Source: Ehretia macrophylla
Taxonomy: Eukaryota > Streptophyta > Magnoliopsida > Boraginales > Ehretiaceae
DNA: 64,000 nucleotides
Assembly: GCA_037974665.1 (NCBI GenBank)
Contig: CM075773.1
Location: forward strand, 20,233,146 to 20,297,145
Reading direction: 5' to 3'
The notes under the pieces are model-generated. The model searched no databases and had not been told where the DNA came from. It saw only the letters and a program-made list of their open reading frames with translations. A program made the position numbers and the translations under genes. Every line of letters starts with the position of its first letter. Positions within the stretch are counted from its first letter, which is position 1. Shown here one piece after another: positions 10,864 through 23,449 of this stretch.

Positions 10864-11425
10864 GTCATGTTGATGATGCAAAGCCCTTATTTGTTAACAG
10901 CTCACAATCCCAGCCAAGAGAGATGAACCATTCAAAAGGCCCATTGGGCTTATCGACAGCCCATCTGCTTCAACAACGCAAAATCACTGCAAGACATGAT
11001 ATCGACATGTTGTAGAGCCCTCTAATGTTTCACAAGTTGGGTTCTCATCCTTTTCGCGGCTCACGACGAATGACCCGGGCATAAAAAATAGCGCAAAAAG
11101 AAGAAAAATGGCCCAAAACTGATGAAAACGTTCGATTTTGGTCACTAAAAAAAGGTGCAGCTGAGCAGGCTTGCTTCCTCTATCGTAGAGCTCCTGAAGA
11201 GCTTTCTAATGGTATGTTGTGCACCGCATAACTCCTTATGGATCAAAATTTATGTGCACCGGAGCGACGGAGACCTGGTCACAGGCCCCACGTCCTCAGT
11301 TTGCGGGCCTAGCCTCTACGCGAAATGAAGTCATCTTGCCCAAGATGCCGTGGGACTCGAGAATATGAAGATGATGGATAAAGCAACTTGGCAAGGCTAA
11401 ACGGGGCAAAAAAGAAAAGAAAAGG

Positions 11426-11544
11426 GGGGTGTAACACGAGGACTTTCTAGGGGGTCACCCATACTAGTACTATTCTCTCCCAAGCACACTTAACTTCAGT
11501 GTTCTGATGGGATTCGGGGCATTAGTACTGGTATGATCGCACCC
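11426..11544 (-). rRNA. 5S rRNA copy M3 (diverged)
   Basis: Full 119 nt. In RNA sense box A reads AGTTAAGTGTGCTTGG, the intermediate region is GGGAGAGAATAG, and the 3' end is GTTACACCCC. Shares spacer variants with the M19/M20 region. Confidence 0.88.
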
Positions 11545-12105
11545 GTCATGTTGATGGTGCAAAGCCCTTATGTGTTCACGATTCACAATCCCAGCCAAGA
11601 GAGATGAACCATTCAAAAGGCCCATTGGGCTTATCAACAGCCCTTCTGCTTCAACAACCTAGCATCACTGCAAGACGTGATATCTACATGTTGTAGAGCC
11701 CTCCAATGTTCCAAGAGTTGGGTTCTTGTCCTTTTCGCAGCTCACGACAAACGACCGGGGCTTAAAAAATAGCGCAAAAAGAAGAAAAGTGGCCCGAAAT
11801 TGATGAAAATGTTCGATTTTGGGTAGCAAAAAACTATACAGCCGAGTAGGCTTCTTGCCCCAGTCGCAGAGCTCTCGGAGAGCTTTCCGATGGTATACTG
11901 TGCGCCGTTTAATTCCTTACGAATCAAAACTTATGTGCACCGGAGCGACGGAGACCTGGTCACAGGCCCCACGTCCTTGGTTTGCGGGCCTAGCCTCTAC
12001 GCGAAGCAAAGTTGTCTTGCCCAAGATGCCGTTGGACTCGAGAATATAAATTTGATGGATAAAGCATCTTAGCAAGGCTAAACGGGGCAAAAAAAAAGGA
12101 AAACG

Positions 12106-12224
12106 GGGGTGCAACACGAGGACTTCCTAGGGGGTCACCTATCCTAGTACTACTCAAGCCCAAGCATGCTTAACTTCGAAATTCTGATGGGATTAGGTGC
12201 ATTAGTGCTAGTATGATCGAACCC
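12106..12224 (-). rRNA. 5S rRNA copy M4 (diverged)
   Basis: Full 119 nt. Starts GGGTTCGATC; the intermediate element is GCTTGAG instead of GCGAGAG; GAATTTCGAAG replaces GAACTCCGAAG. The 5' flanking spacer is cut about 210 bp upstream by the LTR at 12435. Confidence 0.88.
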
Positions 12225-12434
12225 GTCATGTTGATGGTGCAAAGCCCTTATGTGTTGATGGTTCATAGACTCAACCAAGATAGACGAATCTTTCAAAAGG
12301 CCTATTGGGCTTATCGATAGCCCATCTGCTTCAACAACGCAGCATGACCGCAAGACGTGATATCGATGAGTTGTAGAGCCCTCTAATGTTCCGTGAGTTG
12401 GGTTCTTGTCTTTTTCGCAGCTCACGACGAACGA

Positions 12435-15400
12435 TACCTCATTTTGTGTATCATAACCTCGAACTGCGTGCCTTGACCTAGGTTTAAGAATTATACCTTA
12501 AAATTACGTGCATTGCATTGGGCTACACACCTTGCATCCATTTCCTTGCATTCACCTAGGGTTGCATGCATTTACTTTGGAATACATGCATTGTCTCATA
12601 GTTCGTGCCCTACCTCGTAGTGTATGCCCTAGACCTAGGAAAGCATGCCTGCATGCTAATCAACAAGATTCCTACACAAAACACTAGACAATAAAATAAT
12701 CCTACAAACACCACTAACTATTATTTTAATCCTAAGTCAATTCACTAAAAGACAAAAACACTAAACACTAAACATTCTTTATTCTTTATTCTCACCTAAA
12801 ACCAATACACCTCAAATTCTACACTTATTATAATCCATTATATACTTAAAAAGAATCTGAAATTTCAAAATTTACAAGCCTTGGCCGGCCATACACCATG
12901 CAATTCAAAATTTGTCAAGTCAAATGCATGCATTATTATAATCATAATATTATTCTATGCTTTCCACTTTCTCCAAACACAAGACTTACTTTTTATCACG
13001 CCTAGACATTCTCTTACACCTTAGACTACCAAGAAAATAAAAAAAACAAAACTTACCTTGACCAAATGCTAAGCCAAAATCGACACACCACAAGAAAATC
13101 ACCCAACAACTCATCAAACTCTCTATTTTCCTCTCAAGCTCTCTCTTTCTCTCTCATTCTCGGCCATGGCTGCCTCTTGAGTTTCCATGGCTCAAGCTCA
13201 CTCTCTAAGACTCATCTAGGCTCTCAAGGTCTCTAAGAAGCTCGGCCCTAGCAAGCAAAGCAAGAAAATCTCACACAAGCTCACAAACTCATCATTTTCG
13301 GCCATAGGTAAGTTTAAGAGTTTTCTTCCATTTCTTTTTGTTCTAATCACATGCACACTAAGTATATGCTAACTAAGCTAGGAATTAAAGAAAAACAAGC
13401 TACCTCTTGGCCAAAGCAAGGAAGGAGGACATTTTGTGCGTTTGCAAGAGTTTTCGTGCGTGTTAGCTAAACCTTCAAGAGGTGAGGGTTAAAACCTTTT
13501 AAATGCTTTCAAAAATCACATGCACGCTCTCATATGGATGTATTTACCTTTTTAGTTCTTGTAAATGTGTTTGTATGAGCCTATCTACTCATGCATGGCT
13601 TGATAATTGCTATAAACTTAGAAATATACAAACTCGTGTTTCTGGAAGATTACTGACCTTGTAGAACGAAGTGTTTTTGGCCTAGTAAACATTGATAAAA
13701 ATGCATGAAAATTGGTATGTCCCTATATTGTTCAGTTCTGAACATATTTTGTAGAAATAGGCTGAGGGTAATTTTGAGTTTAAAGGCCTAAAAAATGGAA
13801 AATATCGAAATGTCTATGAATCTGGACAGTTTTGCGTAGTCTCACGGTTTTGGTCATAACGCCTAAGTCCGAACTCCAAATGCATCGAAGTTTGTTCCTA
13901 GATTTAAAGCACTCATTAAGATTCAATTTGAAATTTGGTTCACTGAAATTGGAGATTATTTGTTTGGCTAATTGAATGTGGAAAAACAGACCATTGCAGT
14001 TGGGTTTTTGCTTAGTAATATGCTTTGAATCATGTTGTAGCCTTACTTGAGGTGTTGAATGCTTGGAATTGTGGCAATTAGAATTTGTGTGGGCTGTTTT
14101 TATTGGTTGATGATGCTTAATTAATTGATGCATGGCTTGGATATAATTACATGATGAATTGTTGCTTAATCGCATGGTAAGCACAAAATTGAGGCCCTAT
14201 TGCTTATGAATACGTGCTAAGTGATGATCCCATGGTTAAATGTGTTGAATTGAGTGGTTAGTAGGCTGCCCAATAATTGCTAAGTATTCTTGAAATGGTT
14301 TAGGTATATCTTGTGGTCCTTAGCAAATAAAATCAACACCCGAGCACGACCCTTGCAACCCCAAATGGCCACGTAGACTCCCAAGTCATAAGCCACTTTT
14401 GTGTGATTTATAATTGATGTTAAGGAAGGTTAATAGGCTGCCCAGAATTGTCTTTATGGCTCTAAACATGATTCCCGATGATTGCATATTGCTAAGTGAA
14501 CTATTCTTGCACCCGGTTTTGTGTAAGTGTCGTTGCATGCTTGTATGATCTCAACACTTGATATATGAACCCGAAATGAGTTATATGAATTGATTTATGT
14601 GTTACTTGGCTGCCCGCTTAATGTTCATATACCTCTAAGTGTTCTACCAAGTGAAATTACATGTCAAAGCATGCCTCGTGCGTTTACTTGTCAATGTGTG
14701 ATCTTATAGTTGCTCGGAGGCAACCTACTTTGTTGACCTCCTAATGTGAATTGTTAAATGGTAAAATTGTGCATTGCAAAAAGGTTACAACCTTTCATTT
14801 TGGCATGGTAGCATTTCATGCACGCCTGGCGGCATTGGGCTTACCAGTTCTACTGTGACTACCATGGTCCAATTCCCTCTCTCGCTTGGGGGCTAGACTT
14901 CCTCGGAGAGTTGGGTCGTAGGTTTGGTGTACATCCGGAGTACACCCGTTGGAGTGATAAGTGGATGATTGAAGCTGGCCGCAACACTTGTTATCGGAAA
15001 TGGACTTGAGAGCAGAAGCTCACCGTATCCTTTTCACTATGTGCTTAAGTACTCTCGCTTGGTTCCTAGAGGACCTCAAGGAGGAAAGATGGGTAAATGT
15101 GTTCATTTATATTTATGTTATGCTATGAACTTACTTCTTTTATATGACATGTTTTCAAAAGGGTTTTCATAAGATTAACTGGAAAAGAGTTTCAAAACGT
15201 TATCTCTCGTTCCCACTCGCTAAGTTCATAATGACTCACCCTCTTTTATCATCACAGGTGAAGAAGATCTGGAATAGGTACCCGAGGAGAATGTGCCTAT
15301 TGATGACTCCTTGGAGTGATTGCATGCCTTATGTGCCTTGCTTGACTGTGGCTGTTTTGTGAACGTTATGTTTGCTTGAAGACGACTTATGTTGTTCTTG

Positions 15401-15953
15401 TTGTAAAAGACCCCTGTTGTAATTTGGGGTCTAATTTTGGCTTGTACTGATTATAACTAGACAAACACTCTATTTGGTCGTTTTGCTATCACTATTTTAA
15501 TTCAGTAACTATCATAGGCAACTAAAACATTAGGTGAAAGATCAAATAGAATGAATCTATCTAATCTTACCCAGGTACTTACTCACAGGCTAAAGGATAA
15601 CAGGTTCTCGCGTAAAAGGAGTTGACAAAAAAAAAATGGAACATAGTTATCTTGTTAGGCTTGTTAATCAAATGAGACTTTCGAGTTAGATCAATAGGCT
15701 TATCGGTTGATGATAAAATAGGGATCTTAGTTGGAATCGAATCAATAATCGAAAGTTTTGAGGCGTTTAGAAAATTAGGTCAAACCAAATGTCTAAAAAA
15801 TAGCCGTTATGCTACCGATTTTCTGAAAAATCTAATGGAGTTCTAGGTCAACGTTAAGTGTTAAGTCATAACAACGGTTAAGTATGTGAAATGGTGTAAA
15901 TGAATTAGGTCATACCCTAGTCTAGCCTCTATAGGTTGGGTTGGAGCGTGACA
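12435..15953 (+). mobile_element. Solo LTR 1 of the chromovirus family (plus orientation, left end truncated)
   Basis: Read on the plus strand it ends in an intact terminus (GAGCGTGACA at 15953), but its start lacks about the first 29 bp of the LTR: 5S spacer GACGAACGA runs straight into LTR sequence ATACCTCATTTTG. On the right, spacer resumes at CTGTGTGCCGCATAAC, so about 150 bp of spacer is also missing and no target-site duplication survives. It carries the CT-rich tract (about 13125-13170), the GCACG-type repeats at its start, and only one copy of the about 190-bp internal segment. Subfamily B, with the LTR at 23450. Confidence 0.9.
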
Positions 15954-16149
15954 CTGTGTGCCGCATAACTCCTTATGGATCAAAAGTTATACGCACTGGA
16001 GCGACGGAGTTACAGGCCCCACGACCAAGGTTTGCGGGCCCAGCCTCTACGTGAAGCAAAGTTGTCTTGCCCAAGATGCCGTGGGACTCGAGAATATAAA
16101 TGTGATGGATAAAGCATCTTGGCAAGGCTAAACGAGGCAAAAAAAAGGG

Positions 16150-16268
16150 GGGGTGCAACACGAGGACTTCCTAGTGGGTCACCCATCCTAGTACTATTCT
16201 CACCCAAGCACGCTTAACTTCGGAGTTCTAATGGGATTCGATGCATTAGTGTTGGTATCATTACATCC
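16150..16268 (-). rRNA. 5S rRNA copy M5 (diverged)
   Basis: Full 119 nt. Starts GGATGTAATGATACC. Its upstream spacer shares diagnostic variants (e.g. CACTGCCAAATGTG near 16366) with the spacer of M22. Confidence 0.88.
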
Positions 16269-16802
16269 CTCATGTTGATGGTTCACAGTCTTAGCCAGGA
16301 GAGACGAACCATTCAAAAGGCCCATTGGGCTTATCGACAGCCCATCTGTTTCAACAACGCAACATCACTGCCAAATGTGATATCGATGCGTTGTAGAGCC
16401 CTCCAATGTTCTGCGAGTTGGATTCTCGTCCTTTTCGTAGCTCACGACGAATGACACGGGCCTAAAAAATAGCACAAAAAGAAGAAATGTGGCCCAAAAT
16501 TGATGAAAATATTCAATTTTGGATACCAAAAAAGGCGCAGCCAAGCAGGCTTGCTTCTCCTGTCGAAGAGCTCTTAGAGAGCTTTCCAACGGTATGCTGT
16601 GCGTCGCATAACTCCTTACGGATAAAACGTTCTAGGCACTGGAGCGACAGAGACTTGGTCACAGGCCCCTCGTCCTCGGGTTGCGGTCCCAGCCTCTACA
16701 CGAAGCGACGTTATCTTGCCCAAGATGCCGTGGGAGTCGAGAATATAAATATGATGGATAAATCATCCTGGCAAGGCTAAACGTGGAAAAAAAATAAAAA
16801 TA

Positions 16803-16921
16803 GGGGTGCAACACGAGGACTTCCCAAAGGGTCACCCTTCCTAGTACTACTCTCGCCCAAGCACGCCAAACTTCGGAGTTCTGATGGGATCCGGTGCATT
16901 AGTGCTAGTATGATCACACTC
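16803..16921 (-). rRNA. 5S rRNA copy M6 (box A changed)
   Basis: Full 119 nt. Box A reads AGTTTGGCGTG instead of AGTTAAGCGTG; starts GAGTGTGATC. Confidence 0.88.
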
Positions 16922-17478
16922 GTCATGTTGATGGTACAAATCCCTTATATGTTAACGGTTCACAGTCCCAGCCAAGAGAGACGAACCATTCAAAAGGTCC
17001 ATTAAGCTTATCGATAGCCCATCTACTTCAACAATGCAGCATCACTACAAGACGTGATATCAACGCATTGTAGAGCCCTCAAATGTTCTGCGAGTTGGGT
17101 TCTTGTCCTTTTCGCGGCTCACGACGAACGACCTGGGCCTAAAAAATAGCACGAAAAGAAGAAAAGTGGCCCAAAATTGATGAAAATGTTTGATTTTCGA
17201 TATCAAAAAAATGCTCAGCCAAGCAGGCTTGTTGCTCTTGTCGAAGAGCTCCTAGATAGCTTTCCAACGGTATGCTGTGCTCTGTATAACTCCTTACGGA
17301 TCAAAAGTTATAGGCACTAGAGCGACGGAGACCTAGTCACAAGCCCCACGTCCTCGGTTTGTGGGGCCAGCCTCTATACGAAGCAAAGTTGTCTTGCCAA
17401 AGATGCCGTAGGACTCGAGAATATAAATATGATGGATAAAGCATCTTGGCAACGCTAAACGTGGTAAAAAAAAAAAAC

Positions 17479-17597
17479 GGGGTACAACATGAGGACTTCC
17501 TTAGGGCTCACCCATCCAAGTACTATTCTCACCCAAGCACTCTTAACTTCAGAGTTCTGATGGGATTCGGTGCATTAGTGCTGGTATGATAACACCC
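17479..17597 (-). rRNA. 5S rRNA copy M7 (diverged)
   Basis: Full 119 nt. Starts GGGTGTTATC; box A AGTTAAGAGTGC; 3' end GTTGTACCCC. About ten changes by eye. Confidence 0.88.
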
Positions 17598-18150
17598 GTC
17601 ATGTTGATGGTGCAAAGCCCTTATGTGTTGACGGTTCATAGTCCAAGCCAAGAAAGATTCAAAAGGCCTATTAGGTTTATCGACATCCCCACTTCTTCAA
17701 TAACGCAGCATCGCCGCAAGACGTGATATTGACGTGTCTTAGAGAACTCAAATGTTCCGCGAGTTGGGTTTTAGTCCTTTTTGCGGCTCACAACGAATGA
17801 CCCGGTCCTAAAAAACAGCACAAAAATAAGAAAAATGGCCCAAAACTGATGAAAATGTTTGATTTAGGATAACAAAAAATGGCTCGGCCAAGCAGGCTTC
17901 TTGCTCCAGTTGAAGAGCTCCTAGAGAGCTTTCCAACGATATGTTGTGAGCCACATAACTCTTTACGGCTCAAAAGTTATAGTCACCGGAGCGATGGAGA
18001 CCTGGCCACAAGCCCCACGTCCGCGGTTTGCGGGCTTAGCCTCTACACGAAGCGAAGTTGTCTTGCCCAAGATACCGTTGAACTCGAAAATATAAATGTG
18101 ATGGATAAAGCATCTTGGCAAGGCTAAACGTGGAAAAAAAAATGAAAACG

Positions 18151-18269
18151 GGGGTGCAACACGAGGACTTCCCAAAGGGACACCCATCCTAATACTACTC
18201 TCTCCCAAGCACGCTTAACTTCGGAGTTTTGATGGGATCCAGTGCAATAGTGCTAGTATGATCGCACCC
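18151..18269 (-). rRNA. 5S rRNA copy M8
   Basis: Full 119 nt. Box A intact (AGTTAAGCGTGCTTGG); box C changed to GGATGGGTGTCCCTTTG. Confidence 0.9.
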
Positions 18270-18830
18270 GTAATGTTGATTGTACAACGCCCTTATGTGT
18301 TGACGGTTCACAGTCCCATCCGAAAGAGACGAATCATTCAAAAGGCCCATTGGGCTTATCGACAACCCATCTGCTTCAACAACGCAGCATCACCGCAAGC
18401 CGTGATATCAACACGTTGTAGAGCCCTCCAATGTTTCGCGAGTTGGGTTCTCGTCCTTTTCGCTGCTCACGACGAATGACTCGGGCCTAAAAAATAGCTC
18501 AAAAATAAGAAAAGTGGCCCGAAACTGATGAAAATGTTCTATTTTGGGTACCGAAAAAAGGCACAACCTAGCAGGCTTGCTGCCCCTGTCGTAGAGCTCT
18601 CAGAGAGCTTTCCAACGGTACACTGTGCATCGTATAACTCCTTACGGATCAAAAGTTAAGGGCATTGGAGCGACGGAGACCTGGTCACAAGCCCCACGAC
18701 TTCGGTTAGCGGGCCTAGCCTCTACGCGAAATGAAGTTGCCTTGCCCAAGATGTCGTGGGACTGGAGAATATAAATGTGATGGATAAAGCATCTTGGCAA
18801 GGCTAAATAGGGAAAAAATAAGGAAAATGG

Positions 18831-18949
18831 GGGGTGCAACACGAGGACTTCCGAGAGGGTCACCCATCCTAGTACTACTCTTGTCCAAGCCCGTTTAACT
18901 TCGGAGTTCTAATGGGATCCGGTGCATTAGTGCGGGTATGATCGCACCC
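18831..18949 (-). rRNA. 5S rRNA copy M9 (box A changed)
   Basis: Full 119 nt with an intact 5' start GGGTGCGATC, but box A reads GTTAAACGGGCTTGG and the intermediate element is ACAAGAG. Confidence 0.9.
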
Positions 18950-19509
18950 GTCATGTTGGTGGTGCAAAGCCCTTATGTGTTGACGGTTCACCGTCCCAGC
19001 CAAGAGAGACGAACCATTCAAAAGGCCCATTGGGCTTATTGACAGCCTATCTGCTTCAACAATGCAGAATCACTGCAAGACGTGATATCCACGCATTGCA
19101 GAGCCCTCCAATGTTCTGCGAGTTAGGTTCTCATCCTTTTCGTGGCTCACGATGAACGAAACGGGCCTGAAATACAGCACAAAAAGAAGAAAAGTGGCCC
19201 GAAACTGATGAAAATGTTCAATTTTGGATACCGAAAAATGGCTCGGCCAAGCAAGCTTGCTTCGCCCCTTGAAGAGCTCATGGAGAGCTTTCCAATGGTA
19301 TGTTATGCGCCGCATAACTCCTTACGGATCAAAAGTTGTAGGCACCGGAGTGATGGAGACCTGGTCACAGGCCCCATGTCCTCAATTTGTGGGCTAGGCC
19401 TCTACACGAAGCGAAGATGTCTTGCCCAAGATACCGTGGGACTCGAGAATATAAATGTGATGGATAAAGCATATTGGGAAGGCTAAACACGGCAAAAAAA
19501 ATGAAAAGC

Positions 19510-19627
19510 GGGGTGCAACACGAGGATTTCCCAAGGGGCACCCATCCTAGAATTATTCTCGCCCAAGCACGCTTAACTTCGGAGTTCTGATGGGATCCGG
19601 TGCATTAGTACTGGTATGGTCACACAC
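19510..19627 (-). rRNA. 5S rRNA copy M10
   Basis: 118 nt (one base lost in box C, GGGTGCCCCTTGG). Box A intact. Starts GTGTGTGACC, a variant shared with M11, indicating local homogenisation. Confidence 0.9.
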
Positions 19628-20188
19628 ATCTTGTTGATGGTGCAAAGCCCTTATGTGTTAACGGTTCATAGTTGAACCAAGAAAGACGGCCAATTCAAAA
19701 GGCCTATTGGGCTTATTGACAGCCCATCTTTCTCAACAATGCAGCATCACCGCAAGACGTGATATTGACCCGTTGTAGAGCACTCTAATGTTCTGCGAGT
19801 TGGGTTCTCATCCTTTTTGCGGGTCATGACGAACGACCCTAGCCTAAAAAATAGCGCAAATAGTAGAAAAGTGGCCCAAAATTGATGAAAATGTTCAATT
19901 TTGGTTACTAAAAATGTGTTCAGTTGTGCAGACTTGCTCCCCCCGTCGTAGAGCTCCCGGAGAGCTTTCCAACGGTATGTTGTGCGCCGCATAACTCCTT
20001 ATGGATCAAAAGTTATGTGCACCAGAGCGACAGGGACCTAGTTATAGGCCCTACGTCCTCGGTTTTTGGGCCCAGCCACTACGTGAAGTGAAGTTGTCTT
20101 GCCCAAGATGCCATGGGACTAAAGAATATAAATGTGATGGATAAAGTATCTAGGCAAGGCTAAACGGGGCAAAAAAAAAAAGAAAAGG

Positions 20189-20307
20189 GGGGTGCAACAC
20201 GAGGACTTCTCAGTGGGTCACCCATCGTAGTATTACTCTCGCCCAAGCATGCTTAACTTCGGAGTTCTGATGGGATCCGGTGCATTAGTGCTAGTATGGT
20301 CACACAC
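20189..20307 (-). rRNA. 5S rRNA copy M11
   Basis: Full 119 nt. Starts GTGTGTGACC like M10; box A AGTTAAGCATGC; ends with the full T-run terminator in RNA sense. Confidence 0.9.
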
Positions 20308-20869
20308 ATCTTGTTGATGGTGTAAAGCCCTTATGTGTTGACGGTTCATAGTTCAACCAAGAAAGACGGCCCATTCAAAAGGCCTATTGGGCTTATCGAC
20401 AGCCCATCTTTTTCAACAACGCAACATCACCGCAAGACGTGATATCGACGCGTTGTAGAGCCTTCTAATGTTCCGCAAGTTGGGTTCTCGTCCTTTTCGC
20501 GGGTCACGACGAACGACCCTAGCCTAAAAAATAGCACAAATAGTAGAAAAGTAGCCCAAAATTGATGAAAATGTTCGATCTTGGTTACTAAAAATGTGTG
20601 CAGCTGAGCCAACTTGCTCCCCCCATCATAGAGCTCCCGGAGAGCTTTCCAATGGTATGTTGTGCACCGCATAACTCCTTATGGATCAAAAGTTATGTGC
20701 ACCAGAGAGACGGAGACCTGGTTACAGGCCCCATGTCCTCGGTTTGCGGGCCCAGCCACTACGCGAAGTGAAGTTGTCTTGCCCAAGATGCCATGGGACT
20801 CAAGAATATAAATGTGATGGATAAAGCATCTTGGCAAGGCAAAACGGGGCAAAAAAAAAAAGCAAAATG

Positions 20870-20988
20870 GGGGCACAACACGAGGACTTCCTAGGGGGTC
20901 ACCCATCCTAGTATTACTCTCGCTCAAGCACGCTTAACTTCAGAGTTCTAATGGGATCTAGAGCATTAGTGCTGGTATGATCGTACCC
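20870..20988 (-). rRNA. 5S rRNA copy M12
   Basis: Full 119 nt. Box A intact; starts GGGTACGATC; 3' end GTTGTGCCCC. Its spacer belongs to the M10-M13 group with the variant AAATAGTAGAAAAG. Confidence 0.9.
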
Positions 20989-21547
20989 GTCATGTTGATG
21001 GTGCAAAACCCGTATGTGTTGACGTTTCATAGTCCAAGCCAAGAAAGACGGCCCATTCAAAAGGCCTATTGGGCTTATCGACAGCCCATCTTTTTCAACA
21101 ACGCAGCATCACCGCAAGACATGATATCGACGCGTTGTAGAGCCTTCTAATGTTTTGCAAGTTGGGTTCTTATCCTTTTCGCGGGTCACAACGAACGATC
21201 CTAGCCTAAAAAATAGCACAAATAGTAGAAAAGCAGCCCGAAACTGATGAAAATGTTCGATCTTGGTTACTAAAAATGTGTGCAGCTGAGCAGACTTGCT
21301 CCTACCGTCGTAGAGCTCTCGGAGAGCTTTCCAACGGTATGTTGTGCGCCGCATAACTCCTTATGGATCAAAAGTTATGTGCACTAGAGCGACGGAGACC
21401 TGGTTACAGGCCCCATGTCCTCGGTTTGTGGGCCCAGCCACTATGCAAAATGAAGTTGTCTTGCCCAAGATGCCATGGGACTCAAGAATATAAATGTGAT
21501 GGATAAAGCATCTTAGCAAGGCAAAACAGGGTAAAAAAAGGAAAATG

Positions 21548-21666
21548 GGGGCGCGACACGAGGACTTCCCAGGGGGTCACCCATCCTACTATTACTCTCG
21601 CCCAAGCATGATTAACTTCGGAGTTCGGATGGGATCTGGTGCATTAGTGCTGGTATGATCACACCC
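21548..21666 (-). rRNA. 5S rRNA copy M13
   Basis: Full 119 nt. Box A reads AGTTAATCATGC; 3' end GTCGCGCCCC. Box C intact. Confidence 0.9.
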
Positions 21667-22226
21667 ATCATGTTGATGGTGCAAAGCTCTTATGTGTTGT
21701 CGTTTCATAGTCCAAGCCATGAAAGATGGCCCATTCAAAAGGCCTATTGGGCTTATCGACAACCTATTTTCTTCAACAACGCAGCATCACCACAAGACAT
21801 GATATCGACGCATTGTAGAGCCCTCTAATGTTCCGCAAGTTGAGTTCTCAGCCTTTTTGCATCTCACGACGAATGACCCGAGCCTTAAAAATAGAGCAAA
21901 AAGTAGAAATGTGGTCCAAAATTGAAGAATACGTTCAATTTTGGTTACTAAAAAGGGGTGCAGCCGAGCAGACTTGTTGTCCGCATCATAGAGCTCCCGG
22001 AGAGCTTTCCAACGGTATGCTGTGCGCTGCATAACTCTTTACGGATCAAAAGTTATGTGCACTGGAGCGACGGAGACTTGGTCATAGGCCCTACATCCTC
22101 GATTCGCGGGCCCAACCACTACTCGAAGCGAAGTTGTCTTGCCCAAGATGCCGTAGGACTCGAGAATATAAATGTGATGGATAAAGCATCTTGGCAAGGC
22201 TAAACGGAGAAAAAAAAAGGAAAAGG

Positions 22227-22345
22227 GGGGTGCAACACGAGGACTTCTCAGTAGGTTACCCATCCTAGTACTACTCTCGCCCAAGCACACTTAACTTTGG
22301 AGTTCTAATGGGATCTGGTGCATTAGTGCTGGTATGATCGCACCC
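22227..22345 (-). rRNA. 5S rRNA copy M14
   Basis: Full 119 nt. 5' start intact; box A AGTTAAGTGTGC; box C GGATGGGTAACCTACTG. Confidence 0.9.
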
Positions 22346-22910
22346 GTCGTGTTGATGGTGCAAAGCCCTTATGTGTTGACGGTTCATAGTCCCAGCCAAG
22401 AGAGACGAACCATTCAAAAGGCCCATTGGGCTTATCCACAGCCCATCTACTTTAACAGCGCAACTTGACAGCAAGACATGATATCGATGTGCTGTAAACC
22501 CCTCCAATGTTTTGCGAGTTGGGTTCTTGTTCTTTGCTCGGCTAACGATGAACGACTTCGGCCTAAAAAATAGTGCAAAAGGAAGAGAAATGGCCCAAAA
22601 CTAATGAAAATGTTTGATTTTGGGTATCAAAAAAGGGTGCAACTGAGCAGGATAGCCGCCCCAATCGTAGAGCTCCCGGAGAGCTTTCCAATGGCATGTT
22701 GTGCGCCGCATAACTCCTTACGGATCAAAAGCTAAGTGCACCGGAGCTACAGAGACCTGGTCACAGGCCCCACGTCCTCGGTTTACGGGCCCAGCCTCTA
22801 TGCGCAGCAAAGTTGTCTTGCCCAAGATGCCGTGGGACTCGAGAATATAAATGTGATGGATAAATCATATTGGCAAGGCTAAACGAGGCAAAAAAAAAAA
22901 AAGGAAAAGG

Positions 22911-23028
22911 GGGGTGCAACATGAGGACTTTCCAGGGGTCACCCATCCTAGTACAACTCTTGCCCAAACACGCTTAACTTCGGAGTTCTGATGGGATCCG
23001 GTGCATTAGTGTTGGTATGATCGCACCC
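22911..23028 (-). rRNA. 5S rRNA copy M15
   Basis: 118 nt, among the less diverged minus-strand copies: 5' start and box A core intact (AGTTAAGCGTG, then TTTGG). One base is lost in the CCCCC run of box C. Confidence 0.9.
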
Positions 23029-23449
23029 TTCATGTTGATGGTGCAAAGCCCTTATGTGTTGACGGTTCACAGTCCCAGCTGAGCAAGACGAACCATTAAA
23101 AAGGCCCATTAGGCTTATCGACAGCCCATTTGCTTCAACAACGCAGCATCACTGCAAGACGTGATATCAACGTGGTGTAGAGCCCTCTAATGTTCCATGA
23201 GTTGGGTTCTCGTCCTTTTTGCGGCTCACGACGAACGACGCGGGCCTAAAAATTAGGGCAAAAAGAAGAAAAGTGGCCCAAAACTTGTGAAAACGTTCAA
23301 TTTTGGGTGCTGAAAAAAGGTGCGGCCAAGCAGGCTTGCTGCTCCTGTTGAAGACCTCCCAGAGTGCTTTCCAACGGTATGCTGTGTGCTGCTTAACTCC
23401 TTACGGATCAAAAGTTATAGGCAACGGAGCGACAGATACGTAGTCACAA

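Noticed and set aside
14818..15362. ORFs inside solo LTR 1 with counterparts in other LTRs (about 2588-3001, 24022-24442, 33492-33758)
   Set aside because: Nucleotide similarity comes from the LTR itself. Frames are short and interrupted and no domain is visible. A small LTR-encoded peptide cannot be excluded but has no support.
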